DNA of 43,267 nucleotides from Bacteroidales bacterium (GCA_022361295.1 JAKSBD010000735.1:1-43267), one strand, 5' to 3'. Shown: positions 17,406 to 25,992, counted from the first letter of the stretch. Translations and numbers: made by a program. The notes: generated by a model not told the origin, from the sequence alone.

Positions 17406-18932
17406 ATGAAAATATATTTAATAAAAGCATCGGCCGGAAGCGATTATTCTAAATACAAAGCCGAAACAGGAGGACCTCCGCAAAACATTTTTTCGGCTGC
17501 AGCTGCTATGCCAGCCGGCACCAACATCGGAATGTGTGATGAGACCATTGGTATGTCTGCCAATTTTAAATCTGATGCCGATGTGGTAGCTGTTTTTATG
17601 TCTACTCCGGATGCTTATCGTGCTTATGAAATATGCCAGAAATTTAGAGCAAAAGGAAAGGTCACTGTTTTAGGTGGTCTTCATACTTTCTTTTTCCAGG
17701 AAGAAGCAGCCGAACATGCTGATACTATAATTATTGGCGAATCAGAAGGGGTATGGGAGCAGCTATTTGCAGACATCGAAAATAAACGGTTGCAAGCCAT
17801 ATATAAACGTACGCAACCACTCGACTTATCAGAGTTAAAAAACTATCCAACCAATCTAATACCGGTTTCTAAATATAATTACACCTGGTCGGTGGTAGTA
17901 AGCCGTGGTTGCCCTATGCATTGTGACTTCTGCCTCGTACATCAATTCTTCGATAAGTATACCCTGCGCCCAATTGAGCACATTGTAGAAGAAGTAAAAG
18001 CGCTTAAAAAGTTAGGGGTGAAATGGGTAGAACTGCACTCTGATAACCTGACGCATAACCGAAAATATGCGTTGGAACTGTTTGAGGCATTGGAGCCACT
18101 CAATATGAACTTTTATGGTGAAACAACCATATTAATTGCTAAGGATGAAGCTTTATTGAAGGCTGCCCAAAAAGCCGGGGTGAAAGCTCTGCTATTTGGT
18201 ATTGAAACACCATCAGAAGAGGCCTTAAAAGAACAAGGTAAAGATTTTGTGAAACCAGAGCAGATAAAAGCATATGTCAATATAATCAAGCAATATGGAA
18301 TTGAAGTGGTTGGTGACTTTTTATTTGGATTCGATGCGCATGACACCAATATCTTTTCGCAAACTATTGAATTCATTAAAGCAATAGGTGTTGATAAAGC
18401 TTATCCCCACCTGATGATTCCTTTCCCTGGTTCTGAAAGTTATAAAAAACTTGATGCCCAGGGGCGTATTAAAACTAAAGACTGGTCGAAGTATGATGGC
18501 TCACATGCGGTTTATAGTCCGGCAAAGATGAGTGCCGAAGAACTGGAGATGGGAACGTGGGAGGTGTACCAGGAAATAGAAAGATGGAACAACAAGGTGA
18601 AGCCTAAAGCACAACTTAAAACCGCACCTTCTACTGATAGAAGGGAGCAGAGAATACCTTTGGCGAATAACATCAAGTGGAAAACCAGCATTGCTCTGAT
18701 ACTTTTGCCCCCTGCTATTTATTTTAATTACACCAGTTTCTATTTCGCAGCCTTGTTTTTGATATGGAGCATACAAGGTATTAAAAAAGGGCACACCTTC
18801 TTTCTTGATACTTTTGACAGAAAAGAGCAACCCGTCTTTTTCTGGTTAATATCAATACTGTGGATTCTACTATCGTTGTGGAGCCTGGTTTATTCCGAAC
18901 CATTTGTAGCATGGATGTATTATGGCTATTAA
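17406..18932 (+). CDS. B12-binding-type radical SAM protein with C-terminal membrane helices
   Basis: N-terminal domain (about 1-140) resembles the cobalamin-binding Rossmann domain of BchE-like radical SAM enzymes (VAVFMSTPDAYRAYEI, VTVLGGLHTFF, IIIGESEGVW), but the DxHxxG histidine motif is missing. The radical SAM site is RGCPMHCDFC (Cys169, Cys173, Cys176), with a GIETPSEE glycine/SAM motif later. The last 90 residues add about two membrane segments (LILLPPAIYF and WLISILWILLSL regions). It therefore acts at the inner membrane, possibly on a lipid or membrane-bound substrate. It overlaps the next gene by 11 bp, which indicates coupling. The substrate is unknown. Confidence 0.85.
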   Translation: MKIYLIKASAGSDYSKYKAETGGPPQNIFSAAAAMPAGTNIGMCDETIGMSANFKSDADVVAVFMSTPDAYRAYEICQKFRAKGKVTVLGGLHTFFFQEEAAEHADTIIIGESEGVWEQLFADIENKRLQAIYKRTQPLDLSELKNYPTNLIPVSKYNYTWSVVVSRGCPMHCDFCLVHQFFDKYTLRPIEHIVEEVKALKKLGVKWVELHSDNLTHNRKYALELFEALEPLNMNFYGETTILIAKDEALLKAAQKAGVKALLFGIETPSEEALKEQGKDFVKPEQIKAYVNIIKQYGIEVVGDFLFGFDAHDTNIFSQTIEFIKAIGVDKAYPHLMIPFPGSESYKKLDAQGRIKTKDWSKYDGSHAVYSPAKMSAEELEMGTWEVYQEIERWNNKVKPKAQLKTAPSTDRREQRIPLANNIKWKTSIALILLPPAIYFNYTSFYFAALFLIWSIQGIKKGHTFFLDTFDRKEQPVFFWLISILWILLSLWSLVYSEPFVAWMYYGY

Positions 18933-19752
18933 TAGGATCTTTAAACAAAATCAGGGACGTCTTTTATTAACATTAGGCCTGATTTTTATGGAAGCCATTC
19001 TGGGCATTTTATTTCCGTTATTTATTGGTAAAGCCATTGATGGTCTCATCAATAACAACCTGCTGGCTTTAGTTCATCTTGCGTTACCAGGGCTTTTACT
19101 GATACTAATTGGTGGTAGTCGTCGTTTATTCGATTCGCGTTTTTACGCTAAGATTTATACACAACTTTGCACCAGCACCATGCACAAAACGGAAACCTTG
19201 AATACCTCTGTTAAGGCAGCCCGTTTGAATATGCTGGCCGAAATGGTGAGTTTTGCAGAAAACCAATTACCCGAGATAATTCAACATAGCATTGGCTTAA
19301 TAGCTGTTACATTTATTATTGGCTTTCTTAATTTTGAAATCTTCATTGGAGCCATCGTCTGTGGCTTATTGGTTTTTATTATTTACTTATTGAGCAGCAA
19401 AAAAACTCACGATTATAACTCCTCTTTCAATAATGAAATGGAGAACCAGGTGAATATTATAGCCCTCAATAAACAGTCAGAACATAAGTATCATTTGCTG
19501 AAGTTAATGAAATGGAATATTCGTTTATCAGACATTGAAACGGTCAACTATTCAATCAGCTGGTTTATCATGTTGTTGCTACTTATATCGTCCATTTATA
19601 TGGCAATGCAAGGTGATAATATTCAGTACGGGGTATTGCTTACCTTAATTATGTATGTATACCAATTTATAGAAAGTGTAGTTAGCCTGCCGTTATATTA
19701 TCAACAATGGTTGCGTTTACGGGAAATAACCCAGCGAATAAAAATAGTTTAA
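18922..19752 (+). CDS. ABC-transporter six-TM domain protein lacking an ATPase domain
   Basis: 276-aa polytopic membrane protein resembling the transmembrane half of type I ABC exporters (LFPLFIGKAIDGL in the first helix pair, later helices IGLIAVTFIIGFL and WFIMLLLLISSIY). It ends without Walker motifs, and no ATPase gene is adjacent. The start overlaps the radical SAM stop by 11 bp. It probably works together with that enzyme, either as a permease using an ATPase encoded elsewhere or as a membrane scaffold (inference). Confidence 0.75.
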   Translation: MAINRIFKQNQGRLLLTLGLIFMEAILGILFPLFIGKAIDGLINNNLLALVHLALPGLLLILIGGSRRLFDSRFYAKIYTQLCTSTMHKTETLNTSVKAARLNMLAEMVSFAENQLPEIIQHSIGLIAVTFIIGFLNFEIFIGAIVCGLLVFIIYLLSSKKTHDYNSSFNNEMENQVNIIALNKQSEHKYHLLKLMKWNIRLSDIETVNYSISWFIMLLLLISSIYMAMQGDNIQYGVLLTLIMYVYQFIESVVSLPLYYQQWLRLREITQRIKIV

Positions 19753-19762
19753 TCACCCATTT

Positions 19763-19806
19763 TTGATCCATGTCAAAAAAAACTGATTTCCTATAATCTA
19801 TGTTTG
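19763..19806 (+). promoter_or_regulatory. FNR-type box (TTGAT-CCAT-GTCAA) with -7 element
   Basis: A near-perfect FNR box (19763-19776, one half-site mismatch) is again followed after exactly 22 bp by a -7 box, TATGTTTG (19799-19806). This is the same geometry as at 16750-16793, so the two promoters are probably co-regulated by the protein encoded at 16184-16741. Confidence 0.72.
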
Positions 19807-19837
19807 TACTCACCAATCAATAACAAAAACTTAAAAA

Positions 19838-20365
19838 ATGAAATTATACATTATCTCAATTACCACTCTTTTATTAATTAGCATTAGTTCATGCCAGGGT
19901 GGATCAAAGCAACGAATGATTGAACAACGCATTGTGGAGATGCAAATTGAAAATGAAACACTCGATATCATAAATAAAAACCCTGGCACCAAACAATTAA
20001 CCGATTCTCTAAAGAACGACACACTCAATGACGGTGATAATATTTTAGGTATTTGGGAAGTCAATAACGACTATTACAAGGCTATCTATGAGATTGTGAA
20101 ATTCAATCAGCAATACTTTGGAAAAGTGCATTATTACAACGATGGAACGACTGAAATAAAAGCAGTTGGTGGGGAAAAAGACTTCTTCCTTGAAGATATT
20201 TTATATAAAGATGGGAGCTACACCTATGGAAAAATGCACTTGCCAGATGGTTCATTTTACTACGTTCGCTTTACACTCAAAGGCGATGAACTAACAGTTA
20301 AAATGACCATTCAGGGACAACCTTATACTGAAGTATGGAAAAGACAGAAAGAAGATAAAAATTAA
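19838..20365 (+). CDS. DUF2147-like lipoprotein
   Basis: Lipoprotein with lipobox ISISSC (Cys19). After a polar, helical linker, residues about 68-175 look like DUF2147: ILGIWEV at the start, a YEIVKFNQQYFGKVHYY strand pair and a closing TEVWKR. Members are small secreted beta-barrels of unknown role. It has its own FNR-type promoter 32 bp upstream and is separated from the ABC-membrane gene, so it is a second transcript of the same regulon. Confidence 0.72.
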   Translation: MKLYIISITTLLLISISSCQGGSKQRMIEQRIVEMQIENETLDIINKNPGTKQLTDSLKNDTLNDGDNILGIWEVNNDYYKAIYEIVKFNQQYFGKVHYYNDGTTEIKAVGGEKDFFLEDILYKDGSYTYGKMHLPDGSFYYVRFTLKGDELTVKMTIQGQPYTEVWKRQKEDKN

Positions 20366-20478
20366 ATTTTGGGTTAGAGAGACCTTGGGCCTGTCGCATT
20401 GTAAAGAATTACCGGCTCCGGGTTTAGGCCTGCTTCTTAATTGATACAATCATCACTTTATAAATCAAACAATTATCT

Positions 20479-21195
20479 ATGACACCAAACACTCCGTTTT
20501 TTGCAGATCTTTCAACATACCATCCTCAAGAATCAATTTCTTTCTACCAAAATGTTTTTGGATGGAGCTTCTACGAATCGCATGGTTACTACACCGCCTA
20601 CCTGGGTACAAAACCAATTGCTGGCCTATACGAAACACCTGATAAGTTTAAACAAATGCGCATGCCGCACTTTTGGATGACCTATATCAGTGTTAACAGT
20701 GTTGATGAAACCGTTTCTAAAGCCAGAGCATCAGGTGGTATAATAGAGATGCAGGAGTGCATAAATGACATTGGCAAAGTAGCACTTATTCGAGATCCAC
20801 AAGGTGCGGGTTTTACTGTTTATGAAGGTAATGTACTTCAAAATACCCGAAACTACACCCCTGATAATCTAATCTGGAACGAACTGCATATATCCAACAC
20901 AGATAAAGTTTTAACGTTTTATCAGAGCATTTTTAACTGGTCATTTCAACCCGATGATTATGGACATCTTCAGGTGTGGAACACCAATAACGAACACATA
21001 GCCAACATATTGGAAATACCTAATATTATGAAAGGTAAATATGAATACTGGGTCTCATGTTTTGGCGTAAGTGATCTAAACAAAAGTCGAAATAAAGTGC
21101 TTAAAAATGGCGGCTGTGTAATCTTTGAAGAAGACCATCGTATTTTGGTAAGCGACAATTCCGGAGAAGCTTTCTTTTTTATTGTAGAAATTTGA
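20479..21195 (+). CDS. VOC-superfamily protein with two glyoxalase-like domains
   Basis: Cytoplasmic, 238 aa, two tandem VOC (glyoxalase/bleomycin-resistance) modules at about 5-118 and 130-237. Each shows the pattern of SISFYQNVFGWSF or VLTFYQSIFNWSF near its start, and DPQGAGFTVYE closes the first. Such proteins bind a divalent metal and act as dioxygenases, isomerases or binding proteins; the substrate cannot be assigned. It follows the DUF2147 gene by 113 bp and is the last plus-strand gene of this block. Confidence 0.85.
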   Translation: MTPNTPFFADLSTYHPQESISFYQNVFGWSFYESHGYYTAYLGTKPIAGLYETPDKFKQMRMPHFWMTYISVNSVDETVSKARASGGIIEMQECINDIGKVALIRDPQGAGFTVYEGNVLQNTRNYTPDNLIWNELHISNTDKVLTFYQSIFNWSFQPDDYGHLQVWNTNNEHIANILEIPNIMKGKYEYWVSCFGVSDLNKSRNKVLKNGGCVIFEEDHRILVSDNSGEAFFFIVEI

Positions 21196-21536
21196 AATCT
21201 ATATTTTGTGTAAATATTTCTTATTCATCCTGTTTTATCAATGAAACAACTGCTCAGTTTTTAAACGCTTTTAATTCGACAAACATTCTATGCGATATAT
21301 GATATTGAAAAAAGAATAAGTACAACAATATTGAATCTTAAAGTAATAAAAAACCTATTTGATTTGGTTTTCCTTACATAAACGCAATGGAACCTGTTTC
21401 CCGCATTCTCTTCTTATTAAAATTCAATGTTCTATAGTTAAACCTAGCCAAAAATCATTAAGACAATACAAAAACGTTCTCACCGGACAAATAAGCTATT
21501 CACCCGGTGAGAAGAATATATGGTATTAAAAATTAA
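21196..21536. other. convergent intergenic region
   Basis: 341 AT-rich bases between convergent genes. Apart from the hairpin at 21477-21513 I see no promoter, RNA or repeat. Confidence 0.5.
21477..21513 (-). terminator. hairpin terminator after thioredoxin 2
   Basis: A perfect 10-bp stem TTCTCACCGG/CCGGTGAGAA (21477-21486 and 21504-21513) with a 17-nt loop lies 23 bp past the stop of thioredoxin 2. On the minus strand it is followed by ACGTTTTTG, a short U-tract. It could also stop plus-strand transcription. Confidence 0.65.
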
Positions 21537-22742
21537 TTAATGCTTCGGATAACTTAAAGGTTGAGGTTCACTTCCATTCAACACCTTTTGAACAGTATTA
21601 TATGCCCAGGCCGATTTTTTTGAATCTTTGTATTTCTCAGCTTCTTTAGCAAAGCGCTGCGCTACGTCTTTGGCTTCTTCTGTTTTACCGGCTTTATAAC
21701 TAAGGTAGATATATGCGCCCACCGAGAAGAAGTGTACCGGTTCACTGTTCATACCTTCTTCATACTTAGCACGGATAAAATCAGCATGTTCTGGTTTTAA
21801 TTGCTTAGCCTGAAGGGCTGAAGAGCCAACCATAAAATCGAATTGCAATGGCTCGCCATATTTTTCCTTATAAGCCATCATCTGCACTACATGCTCCGTA
21901 TTCTTACTGTTAAATCGCAATTGGTCAGCATCAAACAGTTCTTTGGCCTGATCGGCATAGCGTGGAAAATCGGCTTTTATGCCATTAAATACCTCATCTA
22001 ACTTTTCAGGTTCCCTCATAGCGTTATATAAAGACGAGTTAATCCAGCCAACAGCATTATGACTGTCTTTTAACAGAGGGAACTTGTCCTTGTTATTCTT
22101 AACCAACTCATAGAATTGGTTACCATAACGGGCCTGCCAGAAGGCTATCTGTAGCGGTTTTCCTTCCCATCGCTCCGACTCGGGATATGAATTATACAAA
22201 TCCCACATATCATCAGGTGACGGTGGCATACTTTTCTCAGCCATGCGAGCATTGAAGAAAGCTTCTAAAAATTCGGTTTTTCGATTGCCGTTGTTATACT
22301 CTTCTTCGTACCACGCCCAAGTTTTTTCTTCTAAACCAAGGGCCAGTCTTCCCAAACGCAAAAAACCCTCTTCATCACTGGCTCCAATGGATGAACCTTC
22401 GTATATAGACTTACCTTCAGCATCAGCATAGATAAATGTAGGAAAGCCCTTTACCTCATATTGCTTCGCCAATGCCGGCCCGTCGCCTACCTCAGCATCA
22501 ACCTTATAATTAATAAAATACTGGTTGTAAAACTCACCAACTGCAGGTAATGGGAATACATTTTTAGCCATTGCCCGGCATGGTCCGCACCACTTGGTGT
22601 AAAAATCAATGAAGATTTTCTTGTTTTCCTTTTTTGCTTCTGCTTTACATTCTTCCCAAGTGCCTTGGAAAAACACCATTCCCTGAGAGAATGTGTTTAA
22701 ACTTATCAGGCTTGCCACGGCCAGTAGTAGTAACTTTTTCAT
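21537..22742 (-). CDS. periplasmic thioredoxin-fold protein with WCGPC (Trx 2)
   Basis: Secreted, 401 aa. The first 20 residues (MKKLLLLAVASLISLNTFSQ) are nearly those of Trx 1. The thioredoxin active site WCGPC again sits at Cys52/Cys55 and a KGFPTFIYA cis-Pro motif follows; the rest is helical. It is a recent or slowly diverging paralogue of the gene at 14630-15907. It lies 107 bp after propeller 2, whose ECF promoter probably serves both; the spacer holds a 14-nt tandem repeat. The leader has the 14-mer at 22754-22767. Confidence 0.88.
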   Translation of the reverse strand: MKKLLLLAVASLISLNTFSQGMVFFQGTWEECKAEAKKENKKIFIDFYTKWCGPCRAMAKNVFPLPAVGEFYNQYFINYKVDAEVGDGPALAKQYEVKGFPTFIYADAEGKSIYEGSSIGASDEEGFLRLGRLALGLEEKTWAWYEEEYNNGNRKTEFLEAFFNARMAEKSMPPSPDDMWDLYNSYPESERWEGKPLQIAFWQARYGNQFYELVKNNKDKFPLLKDSHNAVGWINSSLYNAMREPEKLDEVFNGIKADFPRYADQAKELFDADQLRFNSKNTEHVVQMMAYKEKYGEPLQFDFMVGSSALQAKQLKPEHADFIRAKYEEGMNSEPVHFFSVGAYIYLSYKAGKTEEAKDVAQRFAKEAEKYKDSKKSAWAYNTVQKVLNGSEPQPLSYPKH

Positions 22743-22753
22743 TGCCTTAATAT

Positions 22754-22767
22754 TTGATTATTTAACG
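22754..22767 (-). promoter_or_regulatory. conserved leader element CGTTAAATAATCAA, copy 2
   Basis: Exact minus-strand 14-mer ending 11 nt before the ATG of thioredoxin 2, as at 15919-15932 and 31445-31458. Confidence 0.55.
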
Positions 22768-22807
22768 AAATGACTTTTGGTTAGTGATAAATTAATTTGA
22801 TTACAAA

Positions 22808-22846
22808 TCTTATGTCCTGTGTCTTATGTCTTGCCTCTTGTGTCAT
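22808..22846. repeat. 14-nt tandem repeat, about 2.7 copies
   Basis: TCTTATGTCCTGTG is followed by TCTTATGTCTTGCC and then TCTTGTGTCAT. It lies in the spacer between propeller 2 and thioredoxin 2. It is low-complexity intergenic DNA with no visible role. Confidence 0.6.
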
Positions 22847-22849
22847 CTA

Positions 22850-24535
22850 TCAAATCACCACGCACTTAACCAGGCCTTTTTTAGGTGAGGCCAGATAAAT
22901 ATTGTCTTTACTGTCAGACATAACCGGTATGTGGAAACATCCCTCAACCAACTCTTCTATACCCTCAACAAACTTCGCTCCTTCGCGACTATATACTTTG
23001 ATACGGGTAGGTGCTTTCTCAACAGTGATAACAGCTCCATTGTGTAAACGACGTACACTAACAGGGTTACAACACGAATGGAAATCATCAATTCCGCGAC
23101 CACGCTGACCAAAGGACACAATTTTCTTACCTTCCATAGTATAGCCATCTACACGGAATGACCCCAGGTTGGCAGCTAATATCTCTCCTTTTTCAGAATC
23201 AACATCAAAGTCAAGAATGGAACAACAAGGTCTTAAGTCTTTGATAGTTGATATGAGTTTACCATTGGATGAATTATAAATTCCCAGGGCTCCTTTTCCC
23301 ACATCTGACACCAATAGTTTATCCTTGTAAATGCGGGCTCCTGTTGCATATTCACGACCTTCAAGCAAAAATTCGTTTTGCTTTTCACCGTTGGTATTAA
23401 ATACATAGCACTTGGCTCCTACCTTTTCCATGTAAACGGTTTCGCGCCCGCGAAACTTGGTTTTCTTCTCTTTCAAAAGAGTTGTTAATACATATATATT
23501 ATTATCTGCATCGGCAGCAATACACGATGCCAGCCCTTCTGCCACCACCTTGAAACGATTCAATTCTTTACCTTCAGGATTAATAATTTGCACATTGAAG
23601 GCTTTAGGTTCTTCCTTTTTTCCTCCATGTGAATTGTAATCATCATGAATTCCAAACTCACTGGAAAGGGCTACCAGGTTATCATTGTTTAATACTGCCA
23701 GGTACTTCACATTGGTATGTGCAGCGCCCTTGTATGATCTATCAACTTTGTATTTTACATCATGTGCATCAGCTACAAACTTGTCCAGACCGGCCTCTGT
23801 TTCCAACATACTGTTCAGCATGCTAAACATTTGTGCAACAAATGGGTGCTGACGAATTGATTCATCAATAGGTTCAGCCCATTTTGCCAAAGCCTGAGCA
23901 CTTTGACCTCCTGTTTTAGAAGTTAAGCGTACATAAACAATTTGTGCCACGTAAGGATCTTTGGGGTTTAAGCGAATGTATTCTTTATAAAAATCCTCTA
24001 TCTTATTGTTATAAAGAACCTTCTCTTCCTCTATCTTCTTTTTCTCTTCTTCGGTTTTGGCAGCATAAATGCGCGAATCAAAACCATAGGGATCGCCATT
24101 TTCTTCATAAAATGCTTTAGTGGCTTTCCTATAACGCATAGCGCCATCTTGTACTACGCCTCCGGTAATTACACTCTCATACGATCCTTTAGTTCCTTTA
24201 ATGGTCATGTTAGCGTTTTCAGCATAAAAACGAGCAAACCAGCCGTCCCCTCGTTCGCCTATACTCAAACTCACTTCAGTTGGAATAGGAAAATCATAGT
24301 TGAAAGCAAACTGTCCATCCTTAATTTCAGCTTCGCCAAGTAGTTTACTCTCGCCGTCAACAAATGCTTCCATTTTAACCGTTCCTGAATTATAGCCTTC
24401 TACAGTTCCGGTCAAATTAAATCCGCCTTTTGTTTCTTCTTGCTTAGATTTGCTTCCACAAGCGCTTATAATCATGGAAAGCGCCACAATACTCAAAAAA
24501 AGAGTTGTTCGTGAAATTGTTTTAAAGTTGTTCAT
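22850..24535 (-). CDS. DUF4369-type N-terminus plus six-bladed beta-propeller lipoprotein (propeller 2)
   Basis: The frame opens 11 codons earlier with TTG, but the ATG at 24533-24535 gives a proper signal peptide with lipobox IISAC, so I use it (561 aa). The layout is that of propeller 1: a DUF4369-like sandwich at about 35-135, a charged helical stretch, then an NHL/6-bladed propeller. The cysteines match those of propeller 1: CYVFN, RPCC (437-438), FHSCCNP (488-489), EGC and the final VKCVVI. The C-terminal 40 residues are nearly the same in both. Its own ECF-type promoter (24583-24615) puts it in the sigma regulon with thioredoxin 2 downstream. Confidence 0.86.
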   Translation of the reverse strand: MNNFKTISRTTLFLSIVALSMIISACGSKSKQEETKGGFNLTGTVEGYNSGTVKMEAFVDGESKLLGEAEIKDGQFAFNYDFPIPTEVSLSIGERGDGWFARFYAENANMTIKGTKGSYESVITGGVVQDGAMRYRKATKAFYEENGDPYGFDSRIYAAKTEEEKKKIEEEKVLYNNKIEDFYKEYIRLNPKDPYVAQIVYVRLTSKTGGQSAQALAKWAEPIDESIRQHPFVAQMFSMLNSMLETEAGLDKFVADAHDVKYKVDRSYKGAAHTNVKYLAVLNNDNLVALSSEFGIHDDYNSHGGKKEEPKAFNVQIINPEGKELNRFKVVAEGLASCIAADADNNIYVLTTLLKEKKTKFRGRETVYMEKVGAKCYVFNTNGEKQNEFLLEGREYATGARIYKDKLLVSDVGKGALGIYNSSNGKLISTIKDLRPCCSILDFDVDSEKGEILAANLGSFRVDGYTMEGKKIVSFGQRGRGIDDFHSCCNPVSVRRLHNGAVITVEKAPTRIKVYSREGAKFVEGIEELVEGCFHIPVMSDSKDNIYLASPKKGLVKCVVI

Positions 24536-24582
24536 TTTGTTTGTTTTATTTAGGTTATAATACGACAATTAACCAATGTTGA

Positions 24583-24615
24583 AACCATAACACGCTTCGT
24601 TTCTACATGGGTGAC
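24583..24615 (-). promoter_or_regulatory. ECF-sigma-type promoter of propeller 2
   Basis: GTCACCC (24609-24615), 14-bp spacer, CGTGTTATGGTT (24583-24594) on the minus strand. The -10 box ends 47 bp before the chosen ATG, almost the same distance as at thioredoxin 1. Confidence 0.75.
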
Positions 24616-24633
24616 ACGTGAGGAATTTGTTTA

Positions 24634-24649
24634 GGTTAATTAAGGTTAA
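24634..24649 (-). promoter_or_regulatory. tandem TTAACC repeats upstream of the ECF promoter of propeller 2
   Basis: Two TTAACC hexamers 10 bp apart (minus strand, starting at 24649 and 24639). The second is 24 bp before GTCACCC, one helical turn farther than at thioredoxin 1, so the same face of the helix is kept. Confidence 0.55.
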
Positions 24650-24651
24650 TG

Positions 24652-24900
24652 GGGGATGTTGGGATGTGAGATGGGGATTGTATATGTTAGATCAATAGAT
24701 AGTTAGGTCGATAGATAGTTAGGTCGTTAGGTCGATAGATAGTTAGGTTGATAGATCAATAGGTAGTTAGGTAGTTAGGTCATTAGATCAATAGATAGTT
24801 AGGTCGATAGATCAATAGGTAGTTAGGTTGATACGTCATTAGGCAATTCAACTATTAAACTCATCAACTTTTTCAACAGTTCGACAACTCGACAGTTCAA
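24652..24900. repeat. irregular GATAGATAGTTAGGTC-type repeat array, copy A
   Basis: About 230 bp of short interleaved units (AGTTAGGTCGATAGAT, AGATCAATAGGTAGTT and variants), flanked by a GTTGATGAGTTTAATAG stretch (minus strand). Related arrays occur at 33571-33690 and 35371-35476 on the other strand. In all three the array lies directly upstream of TTAACC repeats and a promoter. This copy fills the 365-bp gap between TlpA and propeller 2. Confidence 0.75.
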
Positions 24901-25962
24901 CTATTTCATCAACTCCTCCATCAGTTCCATCAAATCCTCGGCGGGTATATTGTTTCTGATGATTGTTCCATTCTTATCGAGCAGGAAGTTATCTGGCACC
25001 TGGTTAATGCCATATACTTTTGATATGCTATTTTGATAGTTCTTTAGTTCTGACAAGTTGATATATTCTTCCATACCATCCTGTTTAATAGCTTTTAACC
25101 AGGAAGACTTCTTGCTGTCAAATGAGATGCTTACCAATTGGAATCCTTTACCTTTAAATCTGTTATAAACCTCATCAAAATACCGGTATTCTTCGCGACA
25201 TGGCCCACACCATGAAGCCCAGCAATTAACGAACATATATCCTTTACCGTAATGGTCAGACAAACGGACAGATTTCCCATTGGGTAGTTGTGACTGGTAT
25301 TGAATAAACGGAGTACCTTCCTGTCGCAAAGCCGTTGCATTGGTAAAATGTTGTAATTGTTTAAATTCCGGTTCATTTTCAAAGGTCGGTTTTAAAAGCC
25401 TAACAATTTGTTGCAGCACATCAGCCGAGCCTTGTCCGGTATTAAGATACTTTAAAAGGTGCTTTATTCCCATTAGTGAAACCGGGTGTTGAGGGTATTC
25501 CTTTACCAGTTTTAAACTGTGTTGCAATAAATGAGCCTGCGTCTGCTTATTTAGTTCACAGTTATATGCCCTAAAGCAATGTTCGAGCGTTGATTGGTAC
25601 TGTTGATACAGTTGGTTAGAAAAAGAGCCATCCACCTGCTCTATTGCATCTATACCTGTGCTTGATTTATAGTTTATAGATGTATTTTCAACAATCAGAT
25701 GTCCGTTAAACGTTTTGAAATCTTTTGTGTAAAAATCCAGCTCTGCCGGTTCTCTCAACTTACCTTTTAAAGTAAATCGACCGTTCCTGACAAAAAATGA
25801 ATCCTTTATTGTTATTATATCAGAATGAAAGTCGCGATCGAAATACAGATACTGATCGCTCAGCCCTTTAATCTGACCTTTGATTATAAAACCGTCTTCA
25901 TGGCAGGGAGATGAACAGGCAAAAAAAATCAATAGTAATATTGAAACAGGAAATAACTTCAT
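24901..25962 (-). CDS. TlpA-like thioredoxin lipoprotein with DUF4369 domain
   Basis: Lipoprotein (lipobox FFACS). Residues about 22-120 are a DUF4369-like sandwich (FIIKGQIKGLSDQYLYF). After a helical linker comes an AhpC/TSA-type TlpA domain with WCGPC (Cys252, Cys255) and a cis-Pro motif NQVPDNFLLD. It should reduce disulfides in periplasmic partners. It follows SusD by 79 bp, but a terminator-like hairpin (25993-26021) stands between, so expression is probably lower than SusCD. Such DUF4369-TlpA proteins are common in Bacteroidota, often beside SusCD, without a proven substrate. Confidence 0.9.
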   Translation of the reverse strand: MKLFPVSILLLIFFACSSPCHEDGFIIKGQIKGLSDQYLYFDRDFHSDIITIKDSFFVRNGRFTLKGKLREPAELDFYTKDFKTFNGHLIVENTSINYKSSTGIDAIEQVDGSFSNQLYQQYQSTLEHCFRAYNCELNKQTQAHLLQHSLKLVKEYPQHPVSLMGIKHLLKYLNTGQGSADVLQQIVRLLKPTFENEPEFKQLQHFTNATALRQEGTPFIQYQSQLPNGKSVRLSDHYGKGYMFVNCWASWCGPCREEYRYFDEVYNRFKGKGFQLVSISFDSKKSSWLKAIKQDGMEEYINLSELKNYQNSISKVYGINQVPDNFLLDKNGTIIRNNIPAEDLMELMEELMK

Positions 25963-25992
25963 AAGAAAGGGAGCATAGATTAATGAAAGAAG

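Noticed and set aside
24536-24568. TTG start of propeller 2, 11 codons upstream
   Set aside because: The extra residues are polar and precede a normal signal peptide; the ATG at 24535 also gives the same promoter distance as in thioredoxin 1.
24652-24900. CRISPR array
   Set aside because: Units are short, variable and interleaved without unique spacers of constant length, and no cas gene is present.
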